DNA of 64,000 nt from Lethocerus indicus (GCA_019843655.1 JACDQD010000012.1:1178001-1242000); one strand, 5' to 3'; shown: positions 9,286 through 21,500, counted from the stretch's first letter. The notes: generated by a model not told the origin, from the letters alone. A program made the numbers and translations.

Positions 9286-11488
9286 GTAATTTTCAGTTGT
9301 ATATAGAAGCTTTATTTAGAAAAACGTTTTCTCATTTTTTGACAGGATGTAGTTGTTTTCAACAGCCCCCCTCTTTTATCTGCCCATCTCTTAACTACAT
9401 TTTTAATTGATTTTCTCTGCTTAAACCACCCTGACAATTTTCCAGGTAGTTGGTCGTCGTATTAATATCCGTGAAAATAAATTATCGCTAACAAGATTTT
9501 CGTTACTGAATATTTAAATTGCTCGGAGAAAATGTTACTGGGCAGGAATCACGCCCGGGTGGACTCGTCAACGCGCTCGGTCAAGCGTGGGACAAAGAAG
9601 AGTTGAAGGCTGGAAATCCATTTCCCGAAAAACAGATTTTTCCCCACAAATACCCAAGCGGCTTTAAACATTATCAAGGATCTTAATAGTGCAGCACTCC
9701 AAGTATGTAATAAGGCACTGTTCCTTTATCTATGCCATCCAATTTTCCTAATTCTCCATTATTTGCCTGTTAAGTCATTAGATAAAAAGCGGGTAGTAGT
9801 ATCGATGGTCCCGGACACGATGTCATGTTTAGATATGCATAATAATAATGATAAATATGTAAATATACATATGACCAAACATTTCGCATTAGTTGCCAGG
9901 AGATCAACGTAAAATTTAAAGCAGAAGAAACTATACATAGGAAAATATAGAACAAAGCGTAAAACCGAGTGTGTTAAGAATAGCGCGTAACAAATTACTC
10001 CGTAATAGACGATGATGGAATTAAAATCCGGACGACGTCCCAATAAATTAATTATTCAGATTGATAAATATTTTCCAATTAATGTAGATTTTATAATTCG
10101 GAGCGGGCCAACGTTTCGGGCCGTAATAGCTCGGGACGCTGGGGAATGGATCGATTACCCCAACAACGACCCCGAGGGACGCTTTAAAGGGATCCCATCG
10201 TTTCAAATTAATTAACGACTTAATTTTTTCCAGAAAGCACCCCGGGCGCCTTTTCCCGAAGGAGTTTTACGGCCGAGATGAGGGACGGAGATTGGGACCG
10301 GGCTCGTAATTAACAGGTGTCGGGGGGGAACACGCCCACGCCCGCGTCCCACGCATCACATAAAACCCGATCACATATTACTGGAAGATCCCGTGCGACG
10401 ATTATAACTATTAGTGGCCGGTCATAAATCTCTCGGCCGGAAGAACTCTGGTACTCGGGCCCTACAATAGACCGGTTTAAACTTTCATGAACGCTACTGA
10501 AGACGCCCGGACCGACCGGTCTCGGCCAAATGGGTCAGTGAAGAAGAATGGCGAGACTCTAGTACAGGACAGGTACCGAGCGGCTGAAACCGGTTCCCAG
10601 CAACCATCATCGCTATACTCGCCTACGTAGGCGTCATTGAGCCCCTTAGAAATGAGACGCAAATATCTACCCGCTCTCTCACTGTAAGATGACAATTTTC
10701 AGATATTCCTGAAAATGGTCAGGAAAAATGGCAACAAGAAAAAACAAAAAAAGGTAACTCTAAGAAATATCATTAAATTAATCGAAATCAGACAGTAAAA
10801 GTCACAGAAATTGACGAAAAGTAACATAAATCGGTCATGCACTTGAAACATTATATATATATTGGAGAATTATTCGTTCCATAAAACACAAGGACGCGGC
10901 AAAAGGAAGTAGTCACGTGATTTTGAATATATCAAAAAAATGAATTGAAAAACAAACAAAATATATCAACAAACTTATTGTTTTGTGGCAATAGTTAGGC
11001 AATGGACCAAAAACGCGATGGGTGACTGACCATCGTTGGTGAAATGTTTAAGAACATGAATTACCACTAACTTCCTGTGTTTAGTACTACTGCGGGAAGA
11101 ACCTAGGCATGGATTTTCCTTTTTTCACTACCTGAACAGTCCCGGGGACGTATAGGATTCTCTTACAGGATCCATATCGACTCGTACACACTTTTGCGTC
11201 GTTTCGGCCGTCGTGGAGGTCTTCGCCCGGGGGTTCCCGATTACGAGGAGACGGTAATTGGGGAGCATTATAGGCCGTGTCTAGAGAGAAGTCGGCGTTC
11301 GACGGGGGAAACCGGTCCCGGCGAAAGCCACTCCGGCCGAGGAGATACCGGAAGGCCGCTCGCCGAAAATCACCGATACTCGGCTACCGTAAACAACTAA
11401 CACACTTTATTAAATATTTATACCGCGATAATATCCCACAGTGTTGAGTCAGTCGACCCACCGTTACGACTGAGCAAATTTACAAATT
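9286..11488. other. No gene; long unassigned stretch
   Basis: AT-rich 9290-10090, a CpG-rich block 10100-10470, a mixed stretch to 11000, and a further CpG-rich block 11190-11400 with an open frame lacking a domain. A CACGTG E-box sits at 10914-10919. No repeat copies recognised. Confidence 0.4.
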
Positions 11489-11508
11489 AATTTACTTTCC
11501 TAGTTTAA

Positions 11509-11738
11509 CCCTCTATGGGCCAAATTTTTGTTTAAAATCCAAAAAAATTGGGGGAACAAAAAATCAGCAATTATAAACCTATATATGCGAATGAAAAAAA
11601 ATTGATATCGATATTGGTTGTCTTGACAACGTTATAGGATTACGATTTATGCGCCATCCTACGAAAAAAGCTATAATTATTTGGTAAAATCTCGATAAAT
11701 TGAAATGTGACCTGAAAGTTACACGGGCCTGTAGAGGG
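11509..11738 (-). mobile_element. piggyBac-like MITE, copy 2, inserted in a hairpin element
   Basis: Starts CCCTCTATGGGCC after TTAA (11505-11508) and ends GGGCCTGTAGAGGG before TTAA (11739-11742). Body matches 30037 and 2690 in inverted orientation (CTATATATGCGAATG, AAAAAAGCTATAATTATTTG). The TTAA it entered belongs to the terminal GTTTAACATACCTG of the neighbouring hairpin element, because that element's 11-12 bp flanking repeat lies outside the MITE on the left. Confidence 0.88.
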
Positions 11739-11742
11739 TTAA

Positions 11743-11854
11743 CATACCTGTTTTGTGGTCTGCGAGGTGTTGAAATACCGTAGATTTCGTGTGTTTCTGT
11801 CTCCATAGCAAAAGACCAAACCAGCGAGAGGAGACAGAAGCGCACGAAATCTAC
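11743..11854 (+). mobile_element. Hairpin element, short form, interrupted by a MITE
   Basis: Cap CATACCTGTTTTGTGGTC to about 11778, remains of the left arm (GTAGATTTCGTGTGTTTCTG), then directly the right arm (ATAGCAAAAGACCAAACCAG) and end CGCACGAAATCTAC. The whole centre of the palindrome is missing. Direct repeats AATTTACTTTCC occur at 11489-11500 and 11855-11866. The left one lies beyond the MITE, so the element's first bases (11501-11508) are separated from the rest by the MITE. Confidence 0.88.
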
Positions 11855-11866
11855 AATTTACTTTCC

Positions 11867-12296
11867 CTTAATTCGTTTTTCCGGAGATGGAAAACATGTT
11901 TCTGCCCGTTTTATACGTGGGTTCACTGTGTTGAAATGTAACGGGAAATTTTAAGAATAAGGTCGACCAAACGCGACCATTCGCCATCGAATAAGCGTTT
12001 TTTCGACGGGTTTATTGTAAGCTAGTGGGTTATTCGTTTCGCAATTAACCGAGGACAAAGCTTCTTGGAACAATGGTGTCGGAATGCGACCGCCGCGATA
12101 TGACCTTTCGGTAACGCTCCTGGAGAACGGCAGGTCATACGACCCCGGGGGTTCTGTCGAAACCCTGTCTACTATTCAACAGAGCACAACGCCTCGCGCT
12201 TACACAATATAAAAAAAGTGCCAAACAATTCCATTGAATCTAAACAAGAGTTTATCGAGTTCACCTCCTAGGATCAGCTCATCTGGAGGAACGGAC
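11867..12296. other. No gene recognised
   Basis: Moderately CpG-rich with no repeat copy identified. Confidence 0.4.
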
Positions 12297-12405
12297 ATGC
12301 GTGGAATCCCCGTACACGACTCAAAACTGACTGTTGAGAGACCACTGCTAGAACGGACATCGAAATTTAACTCGACCGACAAATTACGTACGTTCCAAAG
12401 CAGGC
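12297..12405 (+). pseudogene. Jockey-clade RT fragment, short
   Basis: The plus frame reads WNPRTRLK, then RPLLERTSKF, TDKL and TFQS, matching the WNPHIRLK, LLKRTSKL, NKL, YKA order of the longer copies at 640 and 18034. The LNRKFG segment is deleted between them. A few dozen codons survive; the right end passes into repeat family D. Confidence 0.6.
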
Positions 12406-12433
12406 CTCAAGTGTTTTACTTGCAAACGAAGAC

Positions 12434-12590
12434 GTCCCCGTAACGAAGATTCGCGGGGAGAAGCCGACGGCAGGAGAATGAGCCCACGATGAAGAGGAAT
12501 AAATTAGTTCAGATGTAAAGGTTAAAGAACCAGTCGTCCGGGCAGTATCGGGAGCAAAACTTTCACAAATGTTACCGAGAGGAGAATGAA
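12434..12590 (+). repeat. Repeat family D, copy 2
   Basis: Contains CGCGGGGAGAAGCCGACGGC, GATGAAGAGGAATAAATTAG, GGTTAAAGAACCAG, CGGGCAGTAT and GCAAAACTTTCACA. It is the longest clean copy. It shares its 5' half with 34880 and its centre with 34520 and 55690. No coding frame. Confidence 0.75.
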
Positions 12591-13574
12591 CTACAAAAAT
12601 TGTTTATTGATATATGAACGGCGTTACTGCATAAAATTCTACATTTTTAGTGAAGTATCAATCGGGTTTTGCCCTGAAATCATAGAGAGGTAGGGCACAT
12701 CTAACATAATGATTCCATTCAGGCGTCATCACGAATAAAACACTAACTCTTAGATTAGAACCTTGAATTTAAATACACAAATTTTGTAAAATACGAGAAA
12801 TGTTTATTCCAAAAAAATAGACGTTCCCTAGACTTTGCCTCACAAATAGTTACCATACAATTTGAAACATAATGAACACATTGATAGCCCGCAACCAAAA
12901 ATACCTTAATGTTTGATAATATTCAAAATCCGCGATCCAAAAGTTGTATAAAACTGCAGCCTTGAAAACAAAAAAAACATTATTTAGCATTTCAAATGGG
13001 ACATTTTGGAACCGTTGGGCCGTCCCGACTAATCGCCGTACTTTGACTTGATAAGTCCATTTTACGTAGAAAAAAAATGAATTCCGGCCCCGATAATTAA
13101 AAACACAGTATAATTAATTAAATACCCCGGACGACGTCGTTATAAATATAAAAAAAATTATAGCGTGACAAAATTCCCAAGTGAGTGTTTAGTGGGAATT
13201 TTGAGTGAAAATTGCGTAGGACGATGATCTATTGGACTGGTTCTCGTTTATTCTCGTTCCTCCGTCAAAAATCGGTCCGACGATTTTGAGCGATTTTGTC
13301 GGACAGGATTTTTTTATCCTTTATCGAGGCAAAATACGGAATACTCGCTTAGCACCCGGGTGGTTCATAAAACGTTCTGCCGTCAGCGATACCATTAATT
13401 GACCATATAATTATGTATTCGGGTTTTATTTCTCCCGTGCCCAATTTCTCTCTGTGAGCTCATATGCCTATACGCTATCATTATGCTCGATCTAACCTGG
13501 TCTAAGCCTAATTATGACCGGCAGGTTTTACGTCATCGGTGATAATCAAATTTCGACTGTCCGCTCTACTGCAA
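12591..13574. other. No gene recognised
   Basis: AT-rich unassigned sequence. Nothing in the reading frames or base patterns stands out. Confidence 0.4.
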
Positions 13575-13622
13575 AATGGCGTTCAAACTTACTACAGCCG
13601 ATAAATTGACAATACACAATAT
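13575..13622 (+). pseudogene. Possible tiny RT scrap
   Basis: The frame reads FKLTTADKLTIHNI, like SKLTIVNKLTIYKA of the 640 copy. Only about 16 codons; it may be chance. Confidence 0.3.
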
Positions 13623-13625
13623 ATC

Positions 13626-15099
13626 TGTTGGAGTGAAAGTAACCCGCGCACAGCATGGTCCGAAGTTGAAGGACAATATGGAAGGTTCTTCCGCGTTAAA
13701 TCGATTGGCCTTTCTAAAGTTCAGTGAATGGTGGTGACCGTTGTTCGCATTTTTCTCTTAACCTATTTATATACATTTATATATCATTCCAATATTCTTT
13801 CGGGTCCTTGGGCTAAAGAATTCAACGAAGCGTGAACTCCCCAACCCCTGCAATATATCGGAGCCTGTGTCTTGGTTCTAGTAGAAGTCCGCCTGATTTA
13901 TGAACTTCATAAGATTTCAATTTTTTCAATTATACGCTGAGTACAATCAGTTCTTTCATTTAGAAAGAATTGCCGGCAAATGACTCACCGAACAAAATAA
14001 TACGATAACGTAATTGAAGTTCAACGAGCTTTGATAAACTACCGTGCTTTACCGTTTTTCCGCGAACAAACATCGTTAGTCTACACATTCGCGATAACCC
14101 GCAGCGATGAATATAAGGCGATTGCCTTTGAAGCGATTGCCATTTGACCAAAAAAGAAAGAATTTCATTCAATTTGAGAACAAGAGTAAGAATCAAATTT
14201 CGGTCCTCACTATTAGATGACAATTTTTTAGAAAAAAATTAAATTTTGCACAAATTTAAATAAAAATCTCCTACTACTTTACTCTATATCATAAAACCGT
14301 TTGATCATTTCTATTTGGAAACATTTTGAACCCATTTACTTTTCAACTGTCCGAGAACTCATACTCATCTTCGTTAGTAAACTTCCTACTTCCCCGCTGT
14401 GGTATTTGACAGATATCAATCGCAGCAACTGTTATCTGTGGTATCGCAATGTTCCGGAATTTTAATTGAGGTGTTAGAGGTTTAGAGACAGATTTTGTAA
14501 CGTTTTCGAGACTAATCGCGGCCCATTAACCTTTCGATCTGATGAACATTTTTACTCATTACAGGTTGAACTCAAGTAGATTCAGTTTATGTTGGAAAAT
14601 GTCGCATAATTGAAAATAATTTTTCACGAATTTCACCGGAATTAAGTTCAGTAATAATTATACACTTATAAAGTATTTAATCGCTGGGCATTCCTCATAA
14701 ATTGGAGAGAAACGCCGGAGGCGGTAGAAAAGGTTGGAAATTGGGGGTCCGAAACCGACCCCTGTTTTCACGCCTCCAAAACATAATACCCCCCTACTCT
14801 TCGGCTTTTTCCCGGCCACAAAACCAAAACTTCCCAACCCAAACTGAAATGTTTCCTTTACATACGATCTTCCACACTCACACAGAAACAGATACACCGG
14901 GAGGGATTATTATCGGCCATTTTCGGGACCCGTATTAGTATTCAAGGAATCTTCAGATCAGATAAAGCGGGGGCCGTCCGACCCCCTCCAATTTCCTTTC
15001 TCGTTAATGAGACGGACGCCTCCGCGGCGTTCGATCGACAGCCGATACCGGGAGGGAGCCTGCATTTTACACACTTCGAATTAAAGGTGGCCAGAAAAC
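13626..15099. other. No gene recognised
   Basis: AT-rich to 14690, then CpG-rich 14960-15090. The minus frame 13960-14223 (87 codons) starts MSSNSEDRNL and is not low-complexity, but it has no family I recognise and no splice or promoter context. Confidence 0.4.
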
Positions 15100-15113
15100 G
15101 TACCGAAACGTAT

Positions 15114-15232
15114 ACCGTAGATTTCGTGTGTTTCTGTGTAGCAAAAGACTAAACCAGTGAGAGGAGACAGGAACACAAGAAATCTACGGTATTCCTCTAA
15201 CCCCTCGGAGACCACAAAACAGGTATTCTAAA
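15114..15232 (-). mobile_element. Hairpin element, short form, cap on the right
   Basis: ACCGTAGATTTCGTGTG opens the left arm. After 24 bases it switches to the right arm (GTAGCAAAAGACTAAACCAG), then AAGAAATCTACGGT and the full cap ending AAACAGGTATTCTAAA. The centre is deleted as in the 11743 copy. Imperfect flanking repeats GTACCGAAACG (15100-15110) and GTACCTAATCG (15236-15246) may be the target duplication. Confidence 0.87.
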
Positions 15233-15736
15233 CTTGTACCTAATCGAATCTATTCGGGAATATAGTATTCGGACCAAAACTGAATTATATTTTATAGTTT
15301 TTTCTGAATTTTTACAGTACGAGTTTTAGTTTAAATAAAATTCGATCCGCCTTCGAATTTTCCCAGTATAATTTACTTACTTCATAGCCCAGCCACCCTT
15401 CTATTACTTCAAGTCCTCCCTACAGAGGAAATTTTATCCGGAAACCGGGGAATAGGCCGATAATAGAATGACAAAACCCCATCAATTGTTTATGGAAATT
15501 ATCATCGTTGCTGAAGGTCCCTGTTTCAATGGCCTGCATTTGTTGTCCCGCGTCTTTACACTCTTCCCGCAATACATTAAAATTAGTTCTGTTCCGTCTC
15601 TACTGGTGTAAAAACACGAAACGGCACACTAGGTGTCGTAGGGCGTTTTTATAGAGCCCAAGGTTAGCTGCGCCTAATATAGAGGCGGGGGGGGGCGGTG
15701 GTGTTCTAGTCCACACTGGAAGGGTCCCTACCTTAG

Positions 15737-15741
<5 letters not shown>
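15233..15741. other. No gene recognised
   Basis: AT-rich to 15480, then mixed. A G-run lies at 15686-15697. Confidence 0.4.

Positions 15742-15770
<29 letters not shown>
15742..15770. repeat. (AG)n microsatellite
   Basis: About 14 AG units. It creates serine/leucine-repeat open frames in the reverse direction that are not genes. Confidence 0.95.
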
Positions 15771-16647
15771 CGGGTACAGTCTGTACCGGTGGACGGGAGA
15801 GTCACTGACTGTACGGTAAATGCCGGGCCTAGCTGCGGCGTCATGGGGCCAGCTCCGCCCAATTGTCACGCTCAGGGCTCTACGGCCTCTCATAATCCCA
15901 TACATTATTCCACCCCCGGCACCAGAGATATAGCCCTGTACCGTTTTTATGCCCCGCCCGTTGTCATTCTAATCGGGCGGACCCTCGCCGCCGATGTACC
16001 CGCTCGTAAAACCGAGAAGCGCCCTTTTAATGGCACCAGTGTCACGCCGACGTACCATTGTGATGTATATCGGGGGGAATTAGAAAAAAAAATCCTGGAA
16101 TAGGGGGGCCCTACGGGGGCGCTTACGGCATTCCGGACATTTATTACAACTTATATTAAAGCGGCGGGAGTCGACTAATTTTTCGAATGAGGCCGGCCCC
16201 CACCAATAAAACACTCCCCCGACCTCCGCGTGGGGACGCCAAATGAGAGAAGGATCTAATAAAAATCATATTATACGTGCAAAAGAAGTTGCGATAGAGC
16301 ACGCAGAAGAAATAGAGCGTTAGTTCTTGAAACAATGTACGCTGAACTGCGTTCTCGTGAGAAATATTTCGATATGTATCGAACGAAATGAAGATTAACT
16401 GAAATGCAGAAGGTAGATGCCGTAGGAAATAAAATATTGAAATAATTTCCTGATTTGTGATCATTTTCTTAAAATAAACCTAATCTTAGACATCAGTTTC
16501 ATTTCAAAAAGGTAAAAGAGTATTTTTTAAACATAATTTTGTCGAAATTTCGATGCAACCGTCGACCGGATAGGAGATTAGAAATTAGTGTCGGTCGATA
16601 ATACCTGTCCGATGGCTTAATCGAAGCCTCCCGGCAGCGAGATTTTT
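15771..16647. other. No gene; CpG-rich block 15775-16240
   Basis: CpG-dense DNA with frames open on both strands, followed by AT-rich DNA to 16600. No domains recognised. Confidence 0.4.
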
Positions 16648-16968
16648 CCGTAGATTTCGCGTGTTTCTGTCTCCTCTCGCTGGTTGGTCTTTTGCTAGAC
16701 CGGTTTCGGCCGCTCGCCATCTTCAATAGCGATGTTTGTCACTTTTGGCACTTTGGATGTTTTTCGGGCATCCTCACCGCACTGTCACTGTCACTTGTAT
16801 TGTCTACAGTGAGGGTGCCCGACAACATCCAAAGTGATTAACACCGCTACTGAAGATGGCGAGCGGCCGACCCGGTTTAGCAGAAGACCAAACCAGCGAG
16901 AGGAGACGGAAACACACGGAATCTACGGTATTCCAGCCCCTCGCAAACCACAAAACAGGTATGTTAAA
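16648..16968 (-). mobile_element. Hairpin element, longest copy, cap on the right
   Basis: CCGTAGATTTCGCGTG opens the left arm. The arms are nearly complete and pair through CTCGCTGGTTGGTCTTTTGC with GCAGAAGACCAAACCAGCG, and GGATGTTTTTCGGGCATCCT with GGGTGCCCGACAACATCC. The loop is around CACTGTCACTTGTATTGTCT. The right cap ends CAAAACAGGTATGTTAAA. No flanking direct repeat was found, so one flank may have been rearranged. Noncoding. Confidence 0.93.
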
Positions 16969-17045
16969 CTATATTCATTTCTCTCACGGAAAAGGTTCTA
17001 AAAACCTTTCCTATTTTAACCCCAGTCCATCGTAGCATTCTTATT

Positions 17046-17334
17046 GCTCCCCGGTATGTTTCTAACCGAACAATCCATAATGACCTCAACATACCGACAG
17101 TCGACGAAGTCGCAAAATCACGCTTCCTTAAATTCCATTCCCGCCTCTGTCCACATCCAAATCCACTCGTTCAGTCCCTTTCCTCTTTTACCCATCCATT
17201 ATACCCCCTGCGGTCAAAAGTACCATCACTGGATGGCGTCTTTATCGAGTGAAACATGTGAAACTAATCAAACAAACCGCAATTGTACCTATAACTGGCA
17301 TATAGTTGATTCTACAATAATGTTAAAAAAAAAA
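17046..17334 (+). pseudogene. Jockey RT C-terminus with 3' UTR and poly-A
   Basis: A 5'-truncated insertion. The frame from 17046 reads APRYVSNRTIHNDLNIPTVD, KSRFLKFHSRLCPHPNPLVQ and ends at a TGA at 17250-17252 after DGVFIE. The tail then matches the other copies: TTTATCGAGTGAAACATGTG, TGTACCTATAACTGG, GTTGATTCTACAAT, closing with ten A residues at 17325-17334. The poly-A, strand and truncation are what target-primed reverse transcription leaves behind. Near the C-terminus the frame differs from the 18034 copy, which carries RRLKRHWPRDHLG; here a deletion joins the coding part to the 3' UTR. Confidence 0.85.
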
Positions 17335-17336
17335 TT

Positions 17337-17903
17337 TAAACCCGGGCACGAAACACGGCGATAATTACCGCCGGAGGTCGTAGAACCTCGGTTAGGGAAG
17401 GTCTAATTCATTTTTCTCCCCGATAATTATTGTTCGGACGGGGCGATGGGTGACTGGCTGGTAAGAGACGCCTCCTCCCAGGGGATCGGCCATATTTATA
17501 TCGTCGGCGGGCTTTTATCGGATGTTTGGCAACGGCCCCTCCCCGACCACCCGGACGGGGGGCGACCCTCTCTCTTATCCGGACAGCGACCGCAAAACAA
17601 ACCCGGGCAACGCCCAGCAGCTAGTCGGACGCCAATTTACGATATCTCTGGCCCGGGTCCTGGGAGATTTCCAAAGGATAACCAGCGACAGACTCAAATT
17701 ACAGCGTCCCCATTGCGTCCCCGGATGGCGTCCGCTTGTGACGGCCAGATAAGACGGCGAAAAACCTAATACGTGGCCCGGTAAGACCCCGGACTTTACC
17801 CACAAAGTCAGTTTATAAGTATAAAATGTATATTTGAAGGCCTGCTCCTGATGCACGCCCCTAGATACAGAATTAGGAGGTCTCGGAAGGGCTGTAAAAA
17901 TGA
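17337..17903. other. No gene; CpG-rich block
   Basis: 17340-17780 is CpG-dense. The plus frames 17446-17769 and 17522-17752 and the minus frame 17575-17856 all overlap and lack domains, so I read this as stop-poor composition. GGCCATATTTATATCG at 17487-17502 is an AT core in a GC setting and could be a factor site. Confidence 0.4.
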
Positions 17904-18545
17904 TTTTTTTTTAACCTTTTTTCTTTGCACAATCAACTTTTACAGTTATAGGTGCAATTGATACATGTATATTTTTCACGTGTTTGTCTCGATAAAGAAA
18001 CAACCCGATGATGGCGCTTTTGACACGATTTAACTACTGTCCGAGATGATCTCTAGGCCAGTGGCGTTTAAGCCGTCGTGGTGGGGATAGTGGATGGGTA
18101 AAAGAGGAAAAGGACTGAACGAGTGGATTAGGATGAGGAGAAAGGCGGGAGTGGAACTTCAGGAACCGGGATTTTGTGACTTCGTCGACTGTCGGTAAGT
18201 CGAGCTCATGGTGGATTGTGTGGTTAGAAACATACCAGGGAACATTAAGGATGGTACGAAGGACTTTTGATTGGAATCTCTGGATGCGAGCGATATTGGA
18301 TGTCTCGGTGGAACCCCATAGCTCAATACCATATGTCCGTGTCGGTTTGAGTATCGCTTTGTATATTATTAGGTTGTTACTTAATGTCAATTTCGATGTC
18401 CGTTTTAGTAATGACCTTAAGAGTCCAAATTTTCTGTTTAAGTTGATTCTTTTGAGTCGGATGTGGGGATTCCACGTGAGCCGTTTGTCGAGGTGGAACC
18501 CAAGATAGCGAATCTGATGTTGGGTGGGAATTGGTATGTCATTGA
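17904..18545 (-). pseudogene. Jockey-clade RT, best-preserved 3' fragment
   Basis: Largest RT remnant here. On the minus strand from about 18545 downward it reads YFNDIPIPTQHQIRYLGFHL, DKRLTWNPHIRLKRINLNRK, LLKRTSKLTLSNNLIIYKAI, TYGIELWGSTETSNIARIQR, RTILNVPWYVSNHTIHHEL, KSRFLKFHSRLSPHPNPLVQ and RRLKRHWPRDHLG, open without a stop for about 160 codons. This is the thumb and C-terminal tail of a jockey-type RT; the palm with the catalytic aspartates is not present. After the coding end the noncoding tail runs to 17913, with CACCTATAACTG, GTTGATTGTGCAAAG, and an A-run (T-run at 17904-17912). 5'-truncated, so inactive. It is the natural reference for the other fragments. Confidence 0.92.
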
Positions 18546-21500
18546 AATAGACAGTGCCGACGACGTAATAAAAATGATTAGTGAAAACATTGGTAACAGC
18601 AGTGCTGACATTTTAGGCCAAACAACTTCAGGAGTAGTTGGGATGAAATGTGAGAGATACGGAGATATGATGTACCGGTTGGTGCCAAGGGCGTGTACCT
18701 GTTGTTACACCTGCTCGGAGAACGCTCATTTGCTGAGAAAAGGAGGAAGAATGTAAATTCGGACCGAGTTCTGCCGTACAGAGCCAAAAAATATCCACAC
18801 GGACATGGATCAACACCATGGATGCTCGCCGAACGCGAAAACGGTCTAGTTTAGGGTAAAGACCGGTCAGTAGACATTCTTTCCTCACTGGGACTGGGAC
18901 TGAGGATCTTCGCTCGGAAACGAGGCAGTGTACACCTAACGATGATTTACGGGGATGAACCAAACTGCAAGAATGATGAGTTTAAACCTGAATGAGTTGC
19001 TTTAGTATGGAACCAAAACATTCACCCACTGGATACTCTAAGGAGAATTATAACATGGTTAAAGTACGAAAAAGGAAATTCTTCTAACCATCGACCGATT
19101 TCCATTACCTAAAGACTCACATAAGATAATAAAAACCGGCGTTACAACTAAAGATGGGCAGTTAATCTTAACCAGTGGACGGAGCGCGCTGTGAAATACT
19201 GTATATATATGCATAACACATTCCCTCGAAAGTGCCAAGCCACAGACGGTTGTAACTTCAAACTCATCAATTATACCGAGACACAAGTTCTGTCTGCCGG
19301 CTTAAATAAAAATAAAAAGTAATAGGAGACATGTTTTGAGCATAGGTGTAAATCTCAACGAGAATATTCATCCGGGACATTTGGGTAAAATATTATAAAT
19401 TTATTCCCTAGCGTAGAACGCTTGCAGCTCGCCACGACGGTTTATAAAATATTTATACAAAATATTGCTCGATTTAAAGCCGAAAGTCAAATAGATTATC
19501 ACACCGCAAACAGTACATCATAAGCGTCCATAAGTCTTTCTGAACTAACCGGAAAAAGGAACAATTAGTAGATCGACAATAATTTCAAAACTGGAGGCAG
19601 ATTCTTCCCTAAAAACCGAAGTGCTATTTCAAAAAAATACGGCTACATAATTATTTTTATAAATATATAAGGAGATAAACGTGACATAATCGGAAATTCT
19701 CTAAGGTTTGTGTTTGTTTTTCCTGGGAACAATTTCAACGGACCGCCGTACCATTCGACCTTAGCCGTTTAATTCACAGGGAAATCTTTTAAATGAAGAC
19801 TCGAATTGCCGTGATGAAATCATCGAAGAAATAGTATCTTCTGCAATTGTCCACAACATTATGCGCGATTGTGAAATACCCGAGTTCCTGATGAGGAAAT
19901 TCTAGGTTGGAGCGATGAATTTCATTTTTATTACTTATCTACGCAAATCCTTAATGTAGAGAACGATAAAGGGATATTTTATAGAATCTAAGCATTACAG
20001 ACGTTTTGGAGTTTTTCCCGAACGTTTTAGGTTTTAAGCAACCCAAATACCAAAAAATCGGACTATCGCAACTAGGGCAAACATTCATTTCCAATTCGGA
20101 AAAGAATCGATATATCTATTACCTCTTGTGTTGTCCGCAATTTTATTTAACGAGTAAACTCCCGATTTACTTGGGAAATTGAAAAACCAGGCTTTTGAAA
20201 AGCGATTACGCAATTAATAGCGAAAATTTAAAGGGAATACTGTATAGGAATTACTGTTTTAGAGTGTTGATTGAGGAAGCGTTTATGCAATTTTTTCGGT
20301 CTGTTTTTGTCGTTTGCCTTATTTATAAGTAATATTTTACGGTCCATATACGTACATAGGACATCATGCTCTGCCCTAAAATAAGCTCATGCGATTATCT
20401 GAACGAATGATTGTACTCACCCTTTCCTAGATACTTCGCCTCCATTCACGGGGTAGGGGATGAGAGGAAAGCATGAAACGGGATCTATAGTTCTCGTCGG
20501 TCGGGGGCGACGGCGACCCCCTTGCCACTAACCAGACCAGCAGGCTCCCAGCCTAAACAGAGGACAGAAGAAAAAAAAAGACTTTTAAGGACAAATATTT
20601 AAAGACAGAACGAGGACCGAGAGCGAACGCTTTGTTTTGACAGGGAGCGTTTGTCCGACCGAAACGCGGAAGAACTGAATACCAGTAAATAATGGTTCAT
20701 TTGGTACTTTTTTTAGTCCACTCTCACTTCTGGCCGGGATTTTTGAGAGCAGATTGGTTCCTTAAACTTAAATTTTGAACTCATTCCTGCCGTCAGCCCA
20801 TCCACGCGAGTACAAGATACAAACAAGTTTTATTTCATTAAATACAAATGATACATCGATAAAACGATATACAAATGGTGTTCCTACATGCATTCCGGCA
20901 TATTGGCCTTACTACATACATATACTTAAATATTTATAGTACATTGATCATGAATTTTTAACAATATTGTTGGGATAATCGGGAAAATATACAATAAAAA
21001 CCCGAGAACTTAAGGTACAAGTACGTCTTTTATTCTGACGGCGGTATGGACCTCAGAGGGAAAACCTTAATCCATCAATATCCCTTAAATAATCATTAAT
21101 CTGGCAATATCATTCAGCCCAAATTAGTTGAGGACCCGATTTCTAATTTCCCGGACGTTTATAACGTCAACAGGTTTTATCGCCAGTTGGCATTTTGCGC
21201 CTTACTCCACTAAATTTATAATTATATTTTTACTGCTTTCATATATTTGGATTTATTTCATATATATATTCAAAAGATAAACGGAATGAAACAGAAATGT
21301 TCCGCATATTCTCGAAAACCTTTTTCTAATGCCACGTTGTACGAAAAAAGTACACCTATTTCTTATGTCCAAACAAAAATTTGGACCATATTAGCGATGT
21401 TAAGATCGAAAATTATCGCTCTCTTACCGTCGATGGGGATAAACCTGTCGAGCTTGGGGCCAGAAAATTAATTAAGGCAAAATATGAACAATTAATATGG

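Noticed and set aside
10914..10919. CACGTG E-box
   Set aside because: A single 6-mer is expected many times in 64 kb.
8011..16968. TTAA next to hairpin caps, read as a piggyBac duplication
   Set aside because: TTAA is part of the terminus (GTTAAA or TTCTGAA variants), and the exact 11-12 bp repeats lie further out, so TTAA is not the duplication.
18176..18508. 110-codon plus-strand frame
   Set aside because: Antisense shadow of the minus-strand RT remnant.
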